From assembly GCA_024684085.1 (NCBI GenBank), contig JAIKXM010000016.1:62001-126000 (forward strand): a stretch of DNA of 64,000 nucleotides, read 5' to 3'. Source of the stretch: Lachnospiraceae bacterium (GTDB taxonomy: Bacteria > Bacillota > Clostridia > Lachnospirales > Lachnospiraceae). The position numbers and the translations under genes are program-made. How positions within the stretch are numbered: position 1 is the first letter of the stretch; each line of letters starts with the position of its first letter. The notes beneath the pieces were generated by a model, which worked only from the letters and a program-made list of their open reading frames with translations, had not been told where the DNA came from and searched no databases. Below, piece by piece: positions 33,211 through 42,979 of this stretch.

Positions 33211-33732
33211 TTATTTTTTATCCTTCTTCTCATACTCTACCTTCAGTCGGCGGTATTCACTTCCGATCACAGAGATCACGCTCTCATCTCCGCTAAGATT
33301 ATCAGGATGAAACATCTTCATAAGTTCTCTGTATCTTTTCTTAAGTGAAGAAGGACTAGTCACTCCTCGAAACAGAATGCTCACATCATAATCAACAACA
33401 GGCTGATTAAGACCGTCATTGGTAACGCACTTACGCTTCTTGCTGAGCTCGAACTCGATCTTATCTCTCTCCAGCTGTCTTCTGTCAAGATCCAGCTGAA
33501 AGAAAGCATCTTCAAGGAGTTCCGTCTTCTTGGCAAACATCTCATTCTCTTCCCTGAGCCTTCGCCTCTCCTGAAGTATCTTCTCATTAAGACGCTTCAT
33601 ATCCTCGTCAAAATTCTTACGTTCCGTAATGAACTTCTCATATATCCTGAGATTTTCATTCCGTTCGCTCTGAAGCCTTACATATTCTCCGAAAAAATAT
33701 TGTTTCAGTTCTCTTTCTTTTGCAGGATCCAT
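33211..33732 (-). CDS. coiled-coil protein with C-terminal J domain
   Basis: A 173-residue protein. Residues ~1-115 are a highly charged Glu/Arg/Lys coiled coil. Residues ~125-170 form a J-like domain with the diagnostic HPD in MKMFHPDN, so it probably stimulates a DnaK-type chaperone. The Gly/Phe and zinc regions of DnaJ are absent, so it is a class C-type J protein. The ATG at 33732 shares its A with the gerW TGA stop (TGATG), indicating translational coupling. A role in sporulation or envelope is suggested only by the neighbours. Confidence 0.8.
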   Translation of the reverse strand: MDPAKERELKQYFFGEYVRLQSERNENLRIYEKFITERKNFDEDMKRLNEKILQERRRLREENEMFAKKTELLEDAFFQLDLDRRQLERDKIEFELSKKRKCVTNDGLNQPVVDYDVSILFRGVTSPSSLKKRYRELMKMFHPDNLSGDESVISVIGSEYRRLKVEYEKKDKK

Positions 33733-34121
33733 CACTCTGTCTTGTAATCTTCTGTAACAACCTCTACAGCTTCTTCATCTTTGACATCAACATTCTTCTT
33801 GGAAGAGATCTTATCCAGTACGTCGGGAATAAGATCAACGATCTTGGCAAGGGTATCCTGATTCTTGATACTTACAAGCTTAGTCTTGCCGTCCTGAATG
33901 ATAAGTACGGCGCTGGGATTCATCTTACCTGTAACGCCTCCGCCCGTACCGTCTCTCTTCTCACTGTTATTGGAACCTGCTGCGATACCGAAGGAAACAT
34001 CCATAAGCGGGATGATAACGGTATCTCCGATATACTTCGGCTCCCCCACAACTGTCTTGGCTGATAACAGTCCGTCCACATTCTTAAGAAGATTGTCCAT
34101 TGTCGTATCAAAATTATTCAT
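33732..34121 (-). CDS. gerW: GerW family sporulation protein (YtfJ)
   Basis: A 129-residue GerW/YtfJ protein: TVVGEPKYIGDTVIIPLMDV, a Gly-rich loop (GTGGGVTGKMNPSAVLII), and a C-terminal DLIPDVLDKI helix. In Bacillus the family is needed for normal spore germination. It overlaps the upstream DUF2953 gene by 8 bases and its stop overlaps the start of the J-domain gene, so the three are one operon. GAGGG precedes the ATG at 34121. Confidence 0.92.
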   Translation of the reverse strand: MNNFDTTMDNLLKNVDGLLSAKTVVGEPKYIGDTVIIPLMDVSFGIAAGSNNSEKRDGTGGGVTGKMNPSAVLIIQDGKTKLVSIKNQDTLAKIVDLIPDVLDKISSKKNVDVKDEEAVEVVTEDYKTE

Positions 34122-35016
34122 ATTTTTCCCTCACCCTTTTGAATTTTTTAACAAAAAGCCTGCAATTCTTATTAAGCAATATCCGCAGACCCGCTGTAAC
34201 GAGCGAGATCATCCGGATCTTCCCTTTGATAAAAACATTGATATCCATATCCTTATCGCCAAAGTTCGGTAGAATGATAACATTCTCATTAAGATAAGTA
34301 TACAGGATATTACTGAAGGCCATCGCCCTTCCGTAGTTATATTCATCATCAAGTCCGACTACAACACTTGCATTGAATGTTCCGGGCTTGATACTCTTAA
34401 TTATTTTAAAAAACTGAATTTTACAACATTCAAAAGCATCCTTAGTGGAATCCTCGGTAAGAAGCTCATAATACTCTTTCAGCATATCGATATTGAACTT
34501 AGAAAGAAAGCCCTTGGAATCGCCTTTTGCCTTATTTGCCGGCTTATTCTCAGCCGACTCACTTTCTTTAGCCGGATCCATACTTTTATCATTATCCGAA
34601 ATCTTATCTTTATCCGGATCCATACTTTTATCATTATCCGAAATCTTATCTTTAGCCGAAGCTATCCCTTTATCTTTAGCTTCATCCGAAGCCTTGGGTC
34701 TATCTTTCTTAGCGGGCTTAACCTTATCTTTCCCGGTGCGTTTCTTCTTCTCCCTCGGATATATAGTAAAAAACAGGCACTTCACTTTAATGATAAACTT
34801 CTCACCATACGAAGCCTCCGCACGGATCATCCGAAGCAGGAAGGTAACAAGCCCATTGCCAAGGATACCGTTGCGGTTATCATAACGGACCGAAATCCTG
34901 TATCTGAACGGAACAAATAATATGAGCACAAGAGCAAGGACAAGAAGTCCTAAGATCGCCAATATCACAATTCCCGCTATTTTTAAACAAAGCAATATGA
35001 TCTCAAGCATAATCAC
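34114..35016 (-). CDS. DUF2953 membrane protein (YtfI-like)
   Basis: A 300-residue protein with one N-terminal membrane helix (about residues 5-33, ending LVLILFVPFRYRI as in DUF2953), a highly charged Lys/Asp/Ser linker (~90-175) and a conserved C-terminal domain. It is the usual partner upstream of gerW. The linker includes a 14-residue unit (KDKISDNDKSMDPD-like) repeated twice through a 42-bp tandem duplication. The start used is a GTG at 35016 with AGGTG in front; an ATG lies 6 bases on. Confidence 0.88.
   Translation of the reverse strand: MIMLEIILLCLKIAGIVILAILGLLVLALVLILFVPFRYRISVRYDNRNGILGNGLVTFLLRMIRAEASYGEKFIIKVKCLFFTIYPREKKKRTGKDKVKPAKKDRPKASDEAKDKGIASAKDKISDNDKSMDPDKDKISDNDKSMDPAKESESAENKPANKAKGDSKGFLSKFNIDMLKEYYELLTEDSTKDAFECCKIQFFKIIKSIKPGTFNASVVVGLDDEYNYGRAMAFSNILYTYLNENVIILPNFGDKDMDINVFIKGKIRMISLVTAGLRILLNKNCRLFVKKFKRVREKYE
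34572..34655 (-). repeat. 42-bp tandem duplication inside the DUF2953 gene
   Basis: Two head-to-tail 42-bp units (34572-34613 and 34614-34655) differ by very few bases and keep the frame, duplicating 14 residues in the charged linker. The near identity suggests recent expansion. Confidence 0.85.
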
Positions 35017-35020
35017 TCAC

Positions 35021-35332
35021 TCACCTGCTCACATATTCGCACAGATCAAAGCTTCCCGTGGCATCAAGAGTATCTTCGGTGATGTTGAGAATGATATCCT
35101 CGCATTCATTCTTAGAGCCGGCAAATCCGCATATCAGATAATTACCGCGTCTGATAGCTCTCTGCTTGAACATCGCGTTATGAAAGTATTCCAAATGTCC
35201 GGTATTGTTGTTGACTGCCACAATATAGAGACCAAGATCGCCTCTGCCCGTCATAAGCTGCCATTTAATCCTTATTCTCCGAATGCCTTTTATGGATTCG
35301 GAACAATATATTCTGCGAGCAAACCTGATCAC
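35021..35332 (-). CDS. hypothetical protein
   Basis: Up to 103 residues from a GTG at 35332, or 77 from an ATG at 35254; neither has a clear ribosome site. I do not recognise a domain. The C-terminal ~70 residues (GLYIVAVNNNTGHLEYFHNA, then a Cys-containing acidic end) have the composition of a small mixed alpha/beta domain. It lies 4 bases upstream of the DUF2953 gene, so it is probably part of that operon. Confidence 0.55.
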   Translation of the reverse strand: MIRFARRIYCSESIKGIRRIRIKWQLMTGRGDLGLYIVAVNNNTGHLEYFHNAMFKQRAIRRGNYLICGFAGSKNECEDIILNITEDTLDATGSFDLCEYVSR

Positions 35333-35398
35333 AACTACCCACCCTACTATTCCTGATTACATATGTGAATATAATAATCTTCGCTTATTAAGTATACA

Positions 35399-36826
35399 CT
35401 AATCGATCCCGTAATAGCAATTGAATATTCTTCTTGCGATGGGCACGGCATAGTCGCCACCGCTTCCGATCCCTTCAACTATGATGGTCACGGAGATCTC
35501 GGGATCGTCGACCGGAGCAAAGCCCGTGAACCAGGCGTGGGCATCTTCTTTATTGCCGTTAAACTCAGCCGAACCTGTTTTGCCGGCGGCCGTATAATGA
35601 TCGTTCTGAAGCTTGCGGCCCGTACCATTAAGGACAACCGCTTCCATCATAAGGCTCAGGGCCTTAGCCTCATCTTCCGACATAACACGCTTCTCGGTCT
35701 CATCGGCATAGGTCTTGATCACCTTTCCGTTGCCGTCTGTCACACGATCGATCACCCTTGGTTTCATCATAACACCCTTATTGGCGATTGCCGAAGTGAT
35801 CAGATTCAGATGAATGGGAGTGATGATCGCATCACCCTGTCCGATCGATATCTGAGCCATATCATAATCAGAAGTCTTCGAATCAACCTTAAGATCCGAC
35901 TGTGAATAATTATACTCGATCGGAAGTCCGCTGTTAAACAGGAGCCCGTTTAAGGTATTGCCAAACTTATCCTTATCCAGAGACATTCCTATGTTCGCAA
36001 ACGACGAATTACATGACTTGGCGAACGATCCCACAAAGTCAAGCTTACCGTGAACACTGCCGTGATAACAGCTTATATCTATATTCTCGGCCTCATCGAC
36101 ATATTTACCGTTACAGGTATATGTATAATCCTGAAGCGCCGTAGGATTCTCCCTCAGGTACTCAAGCGAAGTGATGATCTTGAAAGTCGATCCGGGCGGA
36201 TAGAGTCCCTGCGTCGTACGATTAAGCAGCACCGACATCTGCGGATTGTTAACGTAGGCATTCCAGTTCTCGGGGATGGTATTGGGATCAAAATCAGGCT
36301 TGGAGACCATTGCAAGTATCCTCCCTGTCTTAACCTCCGTTACGATAACCGCACCCTTGCATACACCGAGAGCATCTGACGCAACATTCTGAAGATCGGT
36401 ATCAAATGTCGTGTAGACATTGTTGCCCGGATTCTTCCTGCCCGCCATGTCATTCTCCATCTTCTCATTAAGACTTATGTCCGAATTGATCAGATAGAAT
36501 CCGGCCATACTCTCGATACCTGTTGTACCGTGATTGGAGAAACCGACTGCATGGGCATAGAGATTATGATAGGGATAAGAGCGATACTCCTCCCCCGCCT
36601 CATTCGTCAGTGTCTCAGCCAGCAGATTGCCGTCACTGTCATATATCCTGCCTCTGATATTCTCCCTGGCCAGAAGCTTCTGTCTTGAGTTATAACTGTT
36701 GCCGATAAGAGTCTGTTCGTTATTCTTAACATAGATGCACAGATATATGCTCATTGACAGAAAGATCAGTCCAAAGAACACTATCGTTATCCAATTTTCA
36801 ACTGTTCGTATCCTCTTCTTCGTCAT
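35399..36826 (-). CDS. penicillin-binding transpeptidase (PBP2/PbpA type)
   Basis: A 475-residue class B penicillin-binding protein: a single N-terminal membrane helix (about residues 12-32), a short dimerisation region, and a transpeptidase domain with SxxK (STFK), SxN (SCN) and KTG (AGKTGSAEF) motifs in order. It cross-links peptidoglycan outside the membrane. Its ATG at 36826 overlaps the end of the upstream SEDS gene by 29 bases, so the glycosyltransferase and transpeptidase pair is translationally coupled. Confidence 0.92.
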   Translation of the reverse strand: MTKKRIRTVENWITIVFFGLIFLSMSIYLCIYVKNNEQTLIGNSYNSRQKLLARENIRGRIYDSDGNLLAETLTNEAGEEYRSYPYHNLYAHAVGFSNHGTTGIESMAGFYLINSDISLNEKMENDMAGRKNPGNNVYTTFDTDLQNVASDALGVCKGAVIVTEVKTGRILAMVSKPDFDPNTIPENWNAYVNNPQMSVLLNRTTQGLYPPGSTFKIITSLEYLRENPTALQDYTYTCNGKYVDEAENIDISCYHGSVHGKLDFVGSFAKSCNSSFANIGMSLDKDKFGNTLNGLLFNSGLPIEYNYSQSDLKVDSKTSDYDMAQISIGQGDAIITPIHLNLITSAIANKGVMMKPRVIDRVTDGNGKVIKTYADETEKRVMSEDEAKALSLMMEAVVLNGTGRKLQNDHYTAAGKTGSAEFNGNKEDAHAWFTGFAPVDDPEISVTIIVEGIGSGGDYAVPIARRIFNCYYGID

Positions 36827-38183
36827 AATCCGAATACTCTTCCTCACTGTCATCATTTTCTTCAAGCCACTCTTCATACAGCTTGTCATTATTCACTACT
36901 ATCACGCCCTGACAGATCATGAATAAGAATATACTCGTCATAACACTGCTTCCGCCGTAGCTTACGAAGGGCAGCGTGACTCCGGTCAGCGGAATGAACT
37001 TGATACCGCCACCGACCGTTAAGAATACTTGAAAAATATACAGCACTGCGGATCCGACAAGCAGAAGTCTGCAGAACCTGCTCCTGTTGATCATCGCATT
37101 GCGCATTAATATCATAAATGAAGAGAAACATATCATAAGCAGGCAGACTGCCGCGATCGCACCCATCTCTTCCGATACCGCCGAGAATATGAAATCACTC
37201 TCTACAAAAGGAATATCTTCCGGCACACCTTTGCTAAGTCCCATTCCGAAGAATCCGCCGCAGCTGATGGCGAACAGCGACTGTGTTATCTGATATCCCT
37301 GATTATCGATCTTACTGAAGGGATCAAGAAAGGCCTGAACCCTGACACGCACATGGGAGAACATCCTGTATGCGATAACGGATGCGCCCGCGCCTCCCAT
37401 GAATCCAAGGATCAGAAAAGCATAATTCCTTGTTGCGATGAACAATACAAAAAGGAATGTTATAAAGAAGATCAGTGCATTACCGAGATCCCTGGAGAAT
37501 ACAAGTGCCAGAACATACATGGCAGCAACAACGCATATAAGCAAAACCCTGTAGAACTTATCCGCAACCGCAAAAGCACCTGCGATAAATATCACAAATA
37601 TTATCTTCGCGAACTCCGAAGGCTGGAACTTAAGTCCCGCTATCGAGAAACTTATCTTACTTCCGTTAACGGTGTGTCCCAGGATGAGTACCATTAAAAG
37701 GATGGCAAGACCAATAACGGCAAAGACAATATACAAGTCGCGTATTTTTTTATAATAAGAAAAGAGTTTTGTAAGCACGAGTGCAAGGCACAGGCTGACA
37801 GTCACAATGACGAACTGCCTTATCGTCTTATTAAAGTCAAGCCTTGATATTATGATGAACCCGATGCCTATCAGCATGATCATATTATTGGCCAGTACCT
37901 TATTGACCGAAGGATAGATCATCTCCATCAAAACGACCGTTGACAGAAGTACGATCAAATCCATCACGCCCAGAAAGGCATAGTCCAGCTGTCCAAGTTT
38001 CAGACAAAGCGTCGAAAACGCAAGGATCTGTATCAGAACAAAATAGATCCTCTGTCGTATGACAATTCCATTGTGATCAAAGACAGGCTCGCCCTTGATC
38101 TCGTAGATCACGCATTCAAGACAATATAGGATCATCAGAAATGTGATCATGTATTTAGAAATCTCAGTGTATATGTATAACAT
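36798..38183 (-). CDS. FtsW/RodA/SpoVE family (SEDS) peptidoglycan polymerase
   Basis: A 461-residue protein with about ten membrane helices and the SEDS signatures GLKFQPSEFAKI, SRDLGNALIF, and the C-terminal IPLTGVTLPFVSYGGSS. SEDS proteins polymerise lipid II with a partner class B PBP, which is the next gene. The C-terminal ~30 residues are an acidic cytoplasmic tail. The ATG directly follows the TAA of the U32 gene (TAAATG). Whether it serves division, elongation or sporulation cannot be told from the sequence. Confidence 0.92.
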   Translation of the reverse strand: MLYIYTEISKYMITFLMILYCLECVIYEIKGEPVFDHNGIVIRQRIYFVLIQILAFSTLCLKLGQLDYAFLGVMDLIVLLSTVVLMEMIYPSVNKVLANNMIMLIGIGFIIISRLDFNKTIRQFVIVTVSLCLALVLTKLFSYYKKIRDLYIVFAVIGLAILLMVLILGHTVNGSKISFSIAGLKFQPSEFAKIIFVIFIAGAFAVADKFYRVLLICVVAAMYVLALVFSRDLGNALIFFITFLFVLFIATRNYAFLILGFMGGAGASVIAYRMFSHVRVRVQAFLDPFSKIDNQGYQITQSLFAISCGGFFGMGLSKGVPEDIPFVESDFIFSAVSEEMGAIAAVCLLMICFSSFMILMRNAMINRSRFCRLLLVGSAVLYIFQVFLTVGGGIKFIPLTGVTLPFVSYGGSSVMTSIFLFMICQGVIVVNNDKLYEEWLEENDDSEEEYSDYDEEEDTNS

Positions 38184-40415
38184 TTAGAGTACACCCTTAT
38201 CGATATGGCCGGTTGTATATTCCGTTAACGGGAAGGCCATATCCGTCTCCTCAAGATAATATCTTATGATCTCAGATGTCTCTGCGGCATCCTCGACCGT
38301 AAGATCGATTTTGAAATTACTGAATCCCCTTGCCTTAAGCTCATTAAACTTCTTATGGTAAGAATTGGGGATCGCATTATATATCTCATTATAGCAATGA
38401 AGGCAGAAACTCTTGACGTAATGCTCCTTCTTGTACCTGTCTCTGAGCACGTAAGAATTGCCCTTCTTGCCCTTATCGCAGCCTGCGAGAGTATTATTGA
38501 TGCAGTTGGCACTTACCATCATCGGAATGTGCCCGTATATCGGGATCACCAGATCCCTGTCCTCCAGATCATATATCTGATAAGCCGAAAGTTCAACAGG
38601 TGCCGTCACCATATCGAATCTCTCCCGCAAAAAAGCGAGGGCTGACTTATTATATCCATAAAGCGTATAGTCAGCGATCATACGACCTATCCCTTCCTCA
38701 CTAAGGAGATGCATCTGCTCAAGATTGTGCACCAACACCTGGCACTCATGATTCTTAAGATACTCAACAAGCGATTTATAATAGGCTTCCTCTCCCGCTC
38801 TCAGTATCCTCGGAAGGACGATACCTGTTCTTATACCTTTTTCCTTAAGTCGACCGGGAAGATCAGATCCCTTCCCCGATGCTATAAGATCATAATATAA
38901 GAACGCTGTAAGCTTATCTTTGTCGATATCATCAGCCAAAGAGCAGATCGCTTCCGCCTGTTCACGCTCCTGGATTGTGATCAGGAATGTTTCAGATATC
39001 ACGCTTTCCGGAATCCGCCTTTCGGATATGTATCTCTCTGATGAATCGCTTGGCTGAATCTCTTTCTTCGGTTTTTCCTCTCCTGCCGGATTATCGCTTG
39101 AAGAGTAATCAGGACACATGCGTCTATGGGAAGACAGTAATCCAGCTTCAAGTTCTTCAAGTGCCATACGTCTGTATTCATTCAGCTTCTTAACAGGTAA
39201 GAAAAGGTCGTCATCGAGTTCAACATCAATTCGGGATGCCTTGAAATAAGTGTCCCCTGTTTTGCCCAGCTGTTTGATAACTTCTTCACGCGTTGTCGCT
39301 CTGTTAAGCGCCTTATCGGGAAGATCGCCTTCTACAACCGCTTTGATCTCACCGCTTCCGGCTGTCACCTTAACCGGTTCACCGTACTTGAAGTATCCTT
39401 CAATAGTAATGGGAAGCTTAGCCTCCCGGCTCATTATCTTATCCTTCACATGATCCGCAGTCGCATCACTACGATTATTATACGAAGGCGAATCAAGCGT
39501 TACCATCTCGTTGCCGTTATGCCTGTGATAATAACCGTCTATCACACCGGACCTTAAGTACAAAGTACTCAGGATCTCACGATCGCGCTTGTCGATACTG
39601 CTCTTTCCGGTCTCAAGATACGAATCTACCGCTTTTTTATATATACTGACTGTACCCGCAACATATTCCGGACTCTTAAGCCTTCCCTCGATCTTAAAGG
39701 AATCAATTCCTGCATCGATAAGCTCCGGAACGATATCGATACAGTTCATATCCTTAAGGCTTAATGGATACTGCTCCCTGCATTCGTTAAGCACCCGTCC
39801 GTTCTGCACAGGCTTAAAGGGAAGTCTGCACGTACCGGCGCATCTGCCCCTGTTACCGCTTCGCCCTCCAAGAAAAGAACTGAAGAAACACTGCCCCGAA
39901 TAGCAATAACACATGGCTCCGTGAACAAAACACTCGATCTCAAGACCGGTGTCGTCTTTGAGCTTCTTCATCTCCTTAAGCGAGAGCTCCCTTGCGGGCA
40001 CAATCCTCTCCACGCCAAGTTCCTTAAGCGCAAGCGCACTGTGACTGTCGGTTATCGTCATCTGAGTGCTCGCATGAAGCGGAAGCCCCGGAAATTCACT
40101 CTTTAGATATCCGATCAGACCCAGATCCTGAAAGATAACACCGTCAAGACCACTTTCATACAGCGGTTGCAAAAAAGCCTGCAATTCGCTCCATTCTCTC
40201 TCCTTGATCAGCGTATTCAGCGTCAGATATATCTTCTTACCAAGAATGTGAGCAAGGTCAAGACAGGTTACATATTCTTCAGTTGTAAAATTCTCTGCTC
40301 CGGCTCGTGCTCCGAATGATTTGCCGGCCATATATACGGCATCGGCTCCGGCATTCATCGCTGCCTTGAAGCATTGCATATTGCCGGCAGGAGCCAGCAC
40401 TTCAACTTTTTTCAT
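38184..40415 (-). CDS. U32 family peptidase-like protein with C-terminal DUF3656-type region
   Basis: A 743-residue cytoplasmic protein. The N-terminal half has the U32 core: VEVLAPAGNMQCFKAAMNAG, and the Cys-bearing block HGAMCYCYSGQCFFSS followed by GNRGRCAGTCR, whose cysteines bind iron-sulphur in related RNA hydroxylases. The middle region is a DUF3656-like domain, and the C-terminus has further cysteines (CINNTLAGCDKG, CLHCYNE). Related proteins (RlhA, TrhP) hydroxylate rRNA or tRNA, so an RNA-modifying role is more likely than proteolysis. It stops directly at the start of the SEDS gene. Confidence 0.88.
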   Translation of the reverse strand: MKKVEVLAPAGNMQCFKAAMNAGADAVYMAGKSFGARAGAENFTTEEYVTCLDLAHILGKKIYLTLNTLIKEREWSELQAFLQPLYESGLDGVIFQDLGLIGYLKSEFPGLPLHASTQMTITDSHSALALKELGVERIVPARELSLKEMKKLKDDTGLEIECFVHGAMCYCYSGQCFFSSFLGGRSGNRGRCAGTCRLPFKPVQNGRVLNECREQYPLSLKDMNCIDIVPELIDAGIDSFKIEGRLKSPEYVAGTVSIYKKAVDSYLETGKSSIDKRDREILSTLYLRSGVIDGYYHRHNGNEMVTLDSPSYNNRSDATADHVKDKIMSREAKLPITIEGYFKYGEPVKVTAGSGEIKAVVEGDLPDKALNRATTREEVIKQLGKTGDTYFKASRIDVELDDDLFLPVKKLNEYRRMALEELEAGLLSSHRRMCPDYSSSDNPAGEEKPKKEIQPSDSSERYISERRIPESVISETFLITIQEREQAEAICSLADDIDKDKLTAFLYYDLIASGKGSDLPGRLKEKGIRTGIVLPRILRAGEEAYYKSLVEYLKNHECQVLVHNLEQMHLLSEEGIGRMIADYTLYGYNKSALAFLRERFDMVTAPVELSAYQIYDLEDRDLVIPIYGHIPMMVSANCINNTLAGCDKGKKGNSYVLRDRYKKEHYVKSFCLHCYNEIYNAIPNSYHKKFNELKARGFSNFKIDLTVEDAAETSEIIRYYLEETDMAFPLTEYTTGHIDKGVL

Positions 40416-40519
40416 ATTTAAACACTCTTCAAATCATATGAGGAAGATAAAATTGTCCCCACTCGCCCACAGGCCGCCGGTCAGTTGCACTGATATCTTA
40501 ATTTCGACGCCCCTGCGAT

Positions 40520-40543
40520 AAAAAAGGGAATCTTACGATTCCC
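40520..40543 (-). terminator. terminator of zapA
   Basis: gggaatc (40526-40532) pairs with gattccc (40537-40543), followed on the minus strand by T6, right after the zapA stop at 40545. The following U32 gene is then presumably read from its own promoter or by readthrough. Confidence 0.85.
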
Positions 40544-40544
40544 A

Positions 40545-40952
40545 TTATTTCTTCATATTCTTGATCTCTGCCTCAAGCTGAATGATCTTACGATCAAGAG
40601 CGGCTTTTTCGTCCTTATCGGACTTCATGCTCTTCTCCATATTCTCCATCTTCATCTGAATATTGACAAGTTCATGCTTCAGAGAATACAGCTCCTTATC
40701 CTTGGCAGCCAGATCTTCTTCCATAGCTTCTATCTGATTCTTAGCCTTAAAGTAATCATCAGCTATATTGATCTGCATAAGTATATTCTGCATATCAAGC
40801 TTACAACGCTTATAAGCATCCACCTTCGAATACTCATTATATTTATTGTTAAGATATGAAGCTATCTTCTGTAGATAATCCTCACTTTCGTAACCACTGA
40901 GAGTTATCACTTTGCCCCCGATGATAACCTCTGCTTCTGTCTTCATAGCCAT
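40545..40952 (-). CDS. zapA: cell division protein ZapA
   Basis: A 135-residue ZapA: the N-terminal beta-alpha domain (VIIGGKVITLSGYESEDYLQ) with a long C-terminal coiled coil (about 65-135). ZapA binds and bundles FtsZ at the division ring. GGGGA lies seven bases before the ATG at 40952. It is followed by a strong terminator. Confidence 0.9.
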   Translation of the reverse strand: MAMKTEAEVIIGGKVITLSGYESEDYLQKIASYLNNKYNEYSKVDAYKRCKLDMQNILMQINIADDYFKAKNQIEAMEEDLAAKDKELYSLKHELVNIQMKMENMEKSMKSDKDEKAALDRKIIQLEAEIKNMKK

Positions 40953-41041
40953 AATTATATCCCCTGTTCCTGTTTCGACTCTATCGTTATTATAATCAAA
41001 TCAATATCTCTTTGCAAGCAACAAGTAATCCGTATAATACA

Positions 41042-42031
41042 TTACAAACCAAGATGTACATAAGCATCTTCTGTCACCATACGCCCTTTGGGAGTTCTGT
41101 TGATCAGTCCGTTTTGTAAGAGATATGGTTCATATACATCCTCGATCGTACCCGAATCTTCTCCAATCGTAGCGGCAAGAGTATCAAGTCCTACCGGACC
41201 TCCGCCAAACTTATCTATTATAGTCTTAAGAATCCTTCGATCGGTTGTATCAAGTCCCAGTCTGTCAATATCAAGAAGACTCAATACTTCATCAGCCACA
41301 TCTCTTGTGATGACACCGTCATACTTAACCTGAGCGTAATCGCGTACTCTTTTCAGAAGTCTGTTGGCGATTCTCGGTGTACCTCTGCTTCTTCTTGCCA
41401 TCTCGAGAGCACCTTCATCATCTATGGCTATTCCAAGATTCTTAGCCGAATTGGTAATGATCGTCTTAAGCTCATCGACCTTATAAAACTCAAGTCTTAA
41501 TATCACTCCGAATCTGTCTCGTAGCGGCGCGCTCAACATACCGGCTCTCGTCGTTGCCCCGATAAGTGTGAACTTCGGAATATCAAGACGCATAGACTTG
41601 GCTTCAGGCCCGCTACCGAGCATAATATCCACACAATAATCTTCCATCGCAGGATAGAGGAACTCTTCAACCTGTCTGTTCAGCCTGTGTATCTCATCAA
41701 TGAATAAGATGTCTCCGACCTTCAATTTGGTTAAGATGGCGGCAATATCACCGGGTTTCTCAATTGCGGGTCCGGAAGTGATCTTGATATTCACTCCCAT
41801 CTCATTAGCCAGAATACATGCAAGTGTTGTCTTACCCAATCCGGGAGGTCCATACAGAAGCACATGATCGAGTGCGTCACCCCTGTTACGAGCCGCCTCA
41901 ATATACACCTGCATCGCTTCTTTGACCTTTTCCTGACCTATGTAATTATGTAAAAATCTGGGTCTTAAGACATTCTCGCTCTTTAGATCCTCAGATCTGA
42001 CACTTGTGTCAATTACTCTTTTTTCGATCAT
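41042..42031 (-). CDS. ruvB: Holliday junction branch migration DNA helicase RuvB
   Basis: A 329-residue AAA+ motor with Walker [10 protein letters not shown], Walker B DEIHR, a sensor GATTRAG and the C-terminal winged helix ([10 protein letters not shown]). RuvB drives branch migration of Holliday junctions with RuvA. Length is normal. It lies 123 bp downstream of ruvA; the gap shows no feature. Confidence 0.98.
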   Translation of the reverse strand: MIEKRVIDTSVRSEDLKSENVLRPRFLHNYIGQEKVKEAMQVYIEAARNRGDALDHVLLYGPPGLGKTTLACILANEMGVNIKITSGPAIEKPGDIAAILTKLKVGDILFIDEIHRLNRQVEEFLYPAMEDYCVDIMLGSGPEAKSMRLDIPKFTLIGATTRAGMLSAPLRDRFGVILRLEFYKVDELKTIITNSAKNLGIAIDDEGALEMARRSRGTPRIANRLLKRVRDYAQVKYDGVITRDVADEVLSLLDIDRLGLDTTDRRILKTIIDKFGGGPVGLDTLAATIGEDSGTIEDVYEPYLLQNGLINRTPKGRMVTEDAYVHLGL

Positions 42032-42154
42032 TCTATGATTCTCTCAGTTTATCGCATTTAACTCTGCTTTTTGATCATCTGCTTATATCTGAATCCGGTT
42101 ATAAACGCTATCTTCAAAAGCCCGCTTTTAACATTAACCTTAAAACTCTGACTA

Positions 42155-42739
42155 TTACAGATTCATAAGGGCGATCCTTACCAGATCCTCTGCTCTCATA
42201 TCGTCTTCTACAGTCACACCCGCAAGTGCCTTCATTGCCGCCGAAGGTGTGATTCCAAGTGCTGAAAGCGCCTCGATAGCTTCCTGTCTGACGCTCGAAT
42301 GACCGTTGTCAACAGGACTGTCCTGGCCGAAAGCCTCAGTCGCATCTACTTTATCCTTAAGTTCAAGTATGATCCTGCCGGCCGTCTTAGGGCCGATGCC
42401 GGGAAGCTTGGATATGCTCTTGGCATCTCCGGATACGATACTCATAATAAGATCTTCAACGGAAGCAGCACTCAGCATACCGATCGCCACCTTGGGGCCT
42501 ATTCCGGATACATTGATCAGCTTCTTGAAAAAATCAAGACTCTTATGATCCATAAAGCCGTACAGGTTAATGGCATCTTCCCTTACCGAAGTATAGGTGA
42601 AGACCTTAACCTCTTCCCCTACTTCCAGAACGGTGTCGATCCCATTGCCCATGATGATATTATAACCGATTCCGTTATTATCGAGAATGATAACCGGATT
42701 ATCTATATATGCAACTGTACCCTTAATATAACCATACAT
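42155..42739 (-). CDS. ruvA: Holliday junction branch migration complex subunit RuvA
   Basis: A 194-residue RuvA starting MYGYIKGTVAYID, with an OB fold, a helix-hairpin-helix pair (NVSGIGPKVAIGML and KLPGIGPKTAGRII) and the C-terminal RuvB-binding domain. The ATG at 42739 is set by the family start; the longer frame to 42823 is not family-like. RuvC is not seen in the window. Confidence 0.97.
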   Translation of the reverse strand: MYGYIKGTVAYIDNPVIILDNNGIGYNIIMGNGIDTVLEVGEEVKVFTYTSVREDAINLYGFMDHKSLDFFKKLINVSGIGPKVAIGMLSAASVEDLIMSIVSGDAKSISKLPGIGPKTAGRIILELKDKVDATEAFGQDSPVDNGHSSVRQEAIEALSALGITPSAAMKALAGVTVEDDMRAEDLVRIALMNL

Positions 42740-42820
42740 ACTCTGATTCTCTTTATACCGGGAATGCCAATTACTTAACGAATCCTTGCTAAATGCAATT
42801 ACACGAAGCTCTATTCTACG

Positions 42821-42969
42821 CATTTAACACCAACACCATGACCTACTCGCTGATCGATCATACAGAAGCCATTGTCGACTAACTGTTGCTAAGCATCTAC
42901 ACATTAAGCACCAACACCCTGACCACTCTTCCTGATCGATCACGCAGAAGCCATTGTCGACTAACTGTT
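42821..42969 (-). repeat. two imperfect ~66-bp direct repeats between leuD and ruvA
   Basis: Copies at 42821-42887 and 42903-42969 have a period of 82 bp. Each contains caccaacacc, a variable middle, tgatcgatca, and then an identical 24-base end containing agccattgtcgactaactgt. Both copies have open frames that read LVDNGFC on the minus strand, but no ribosome site. No known element is recognised. Confidence 0.8.
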
Positions 42970-42979
42970 ACCTCTAAGA

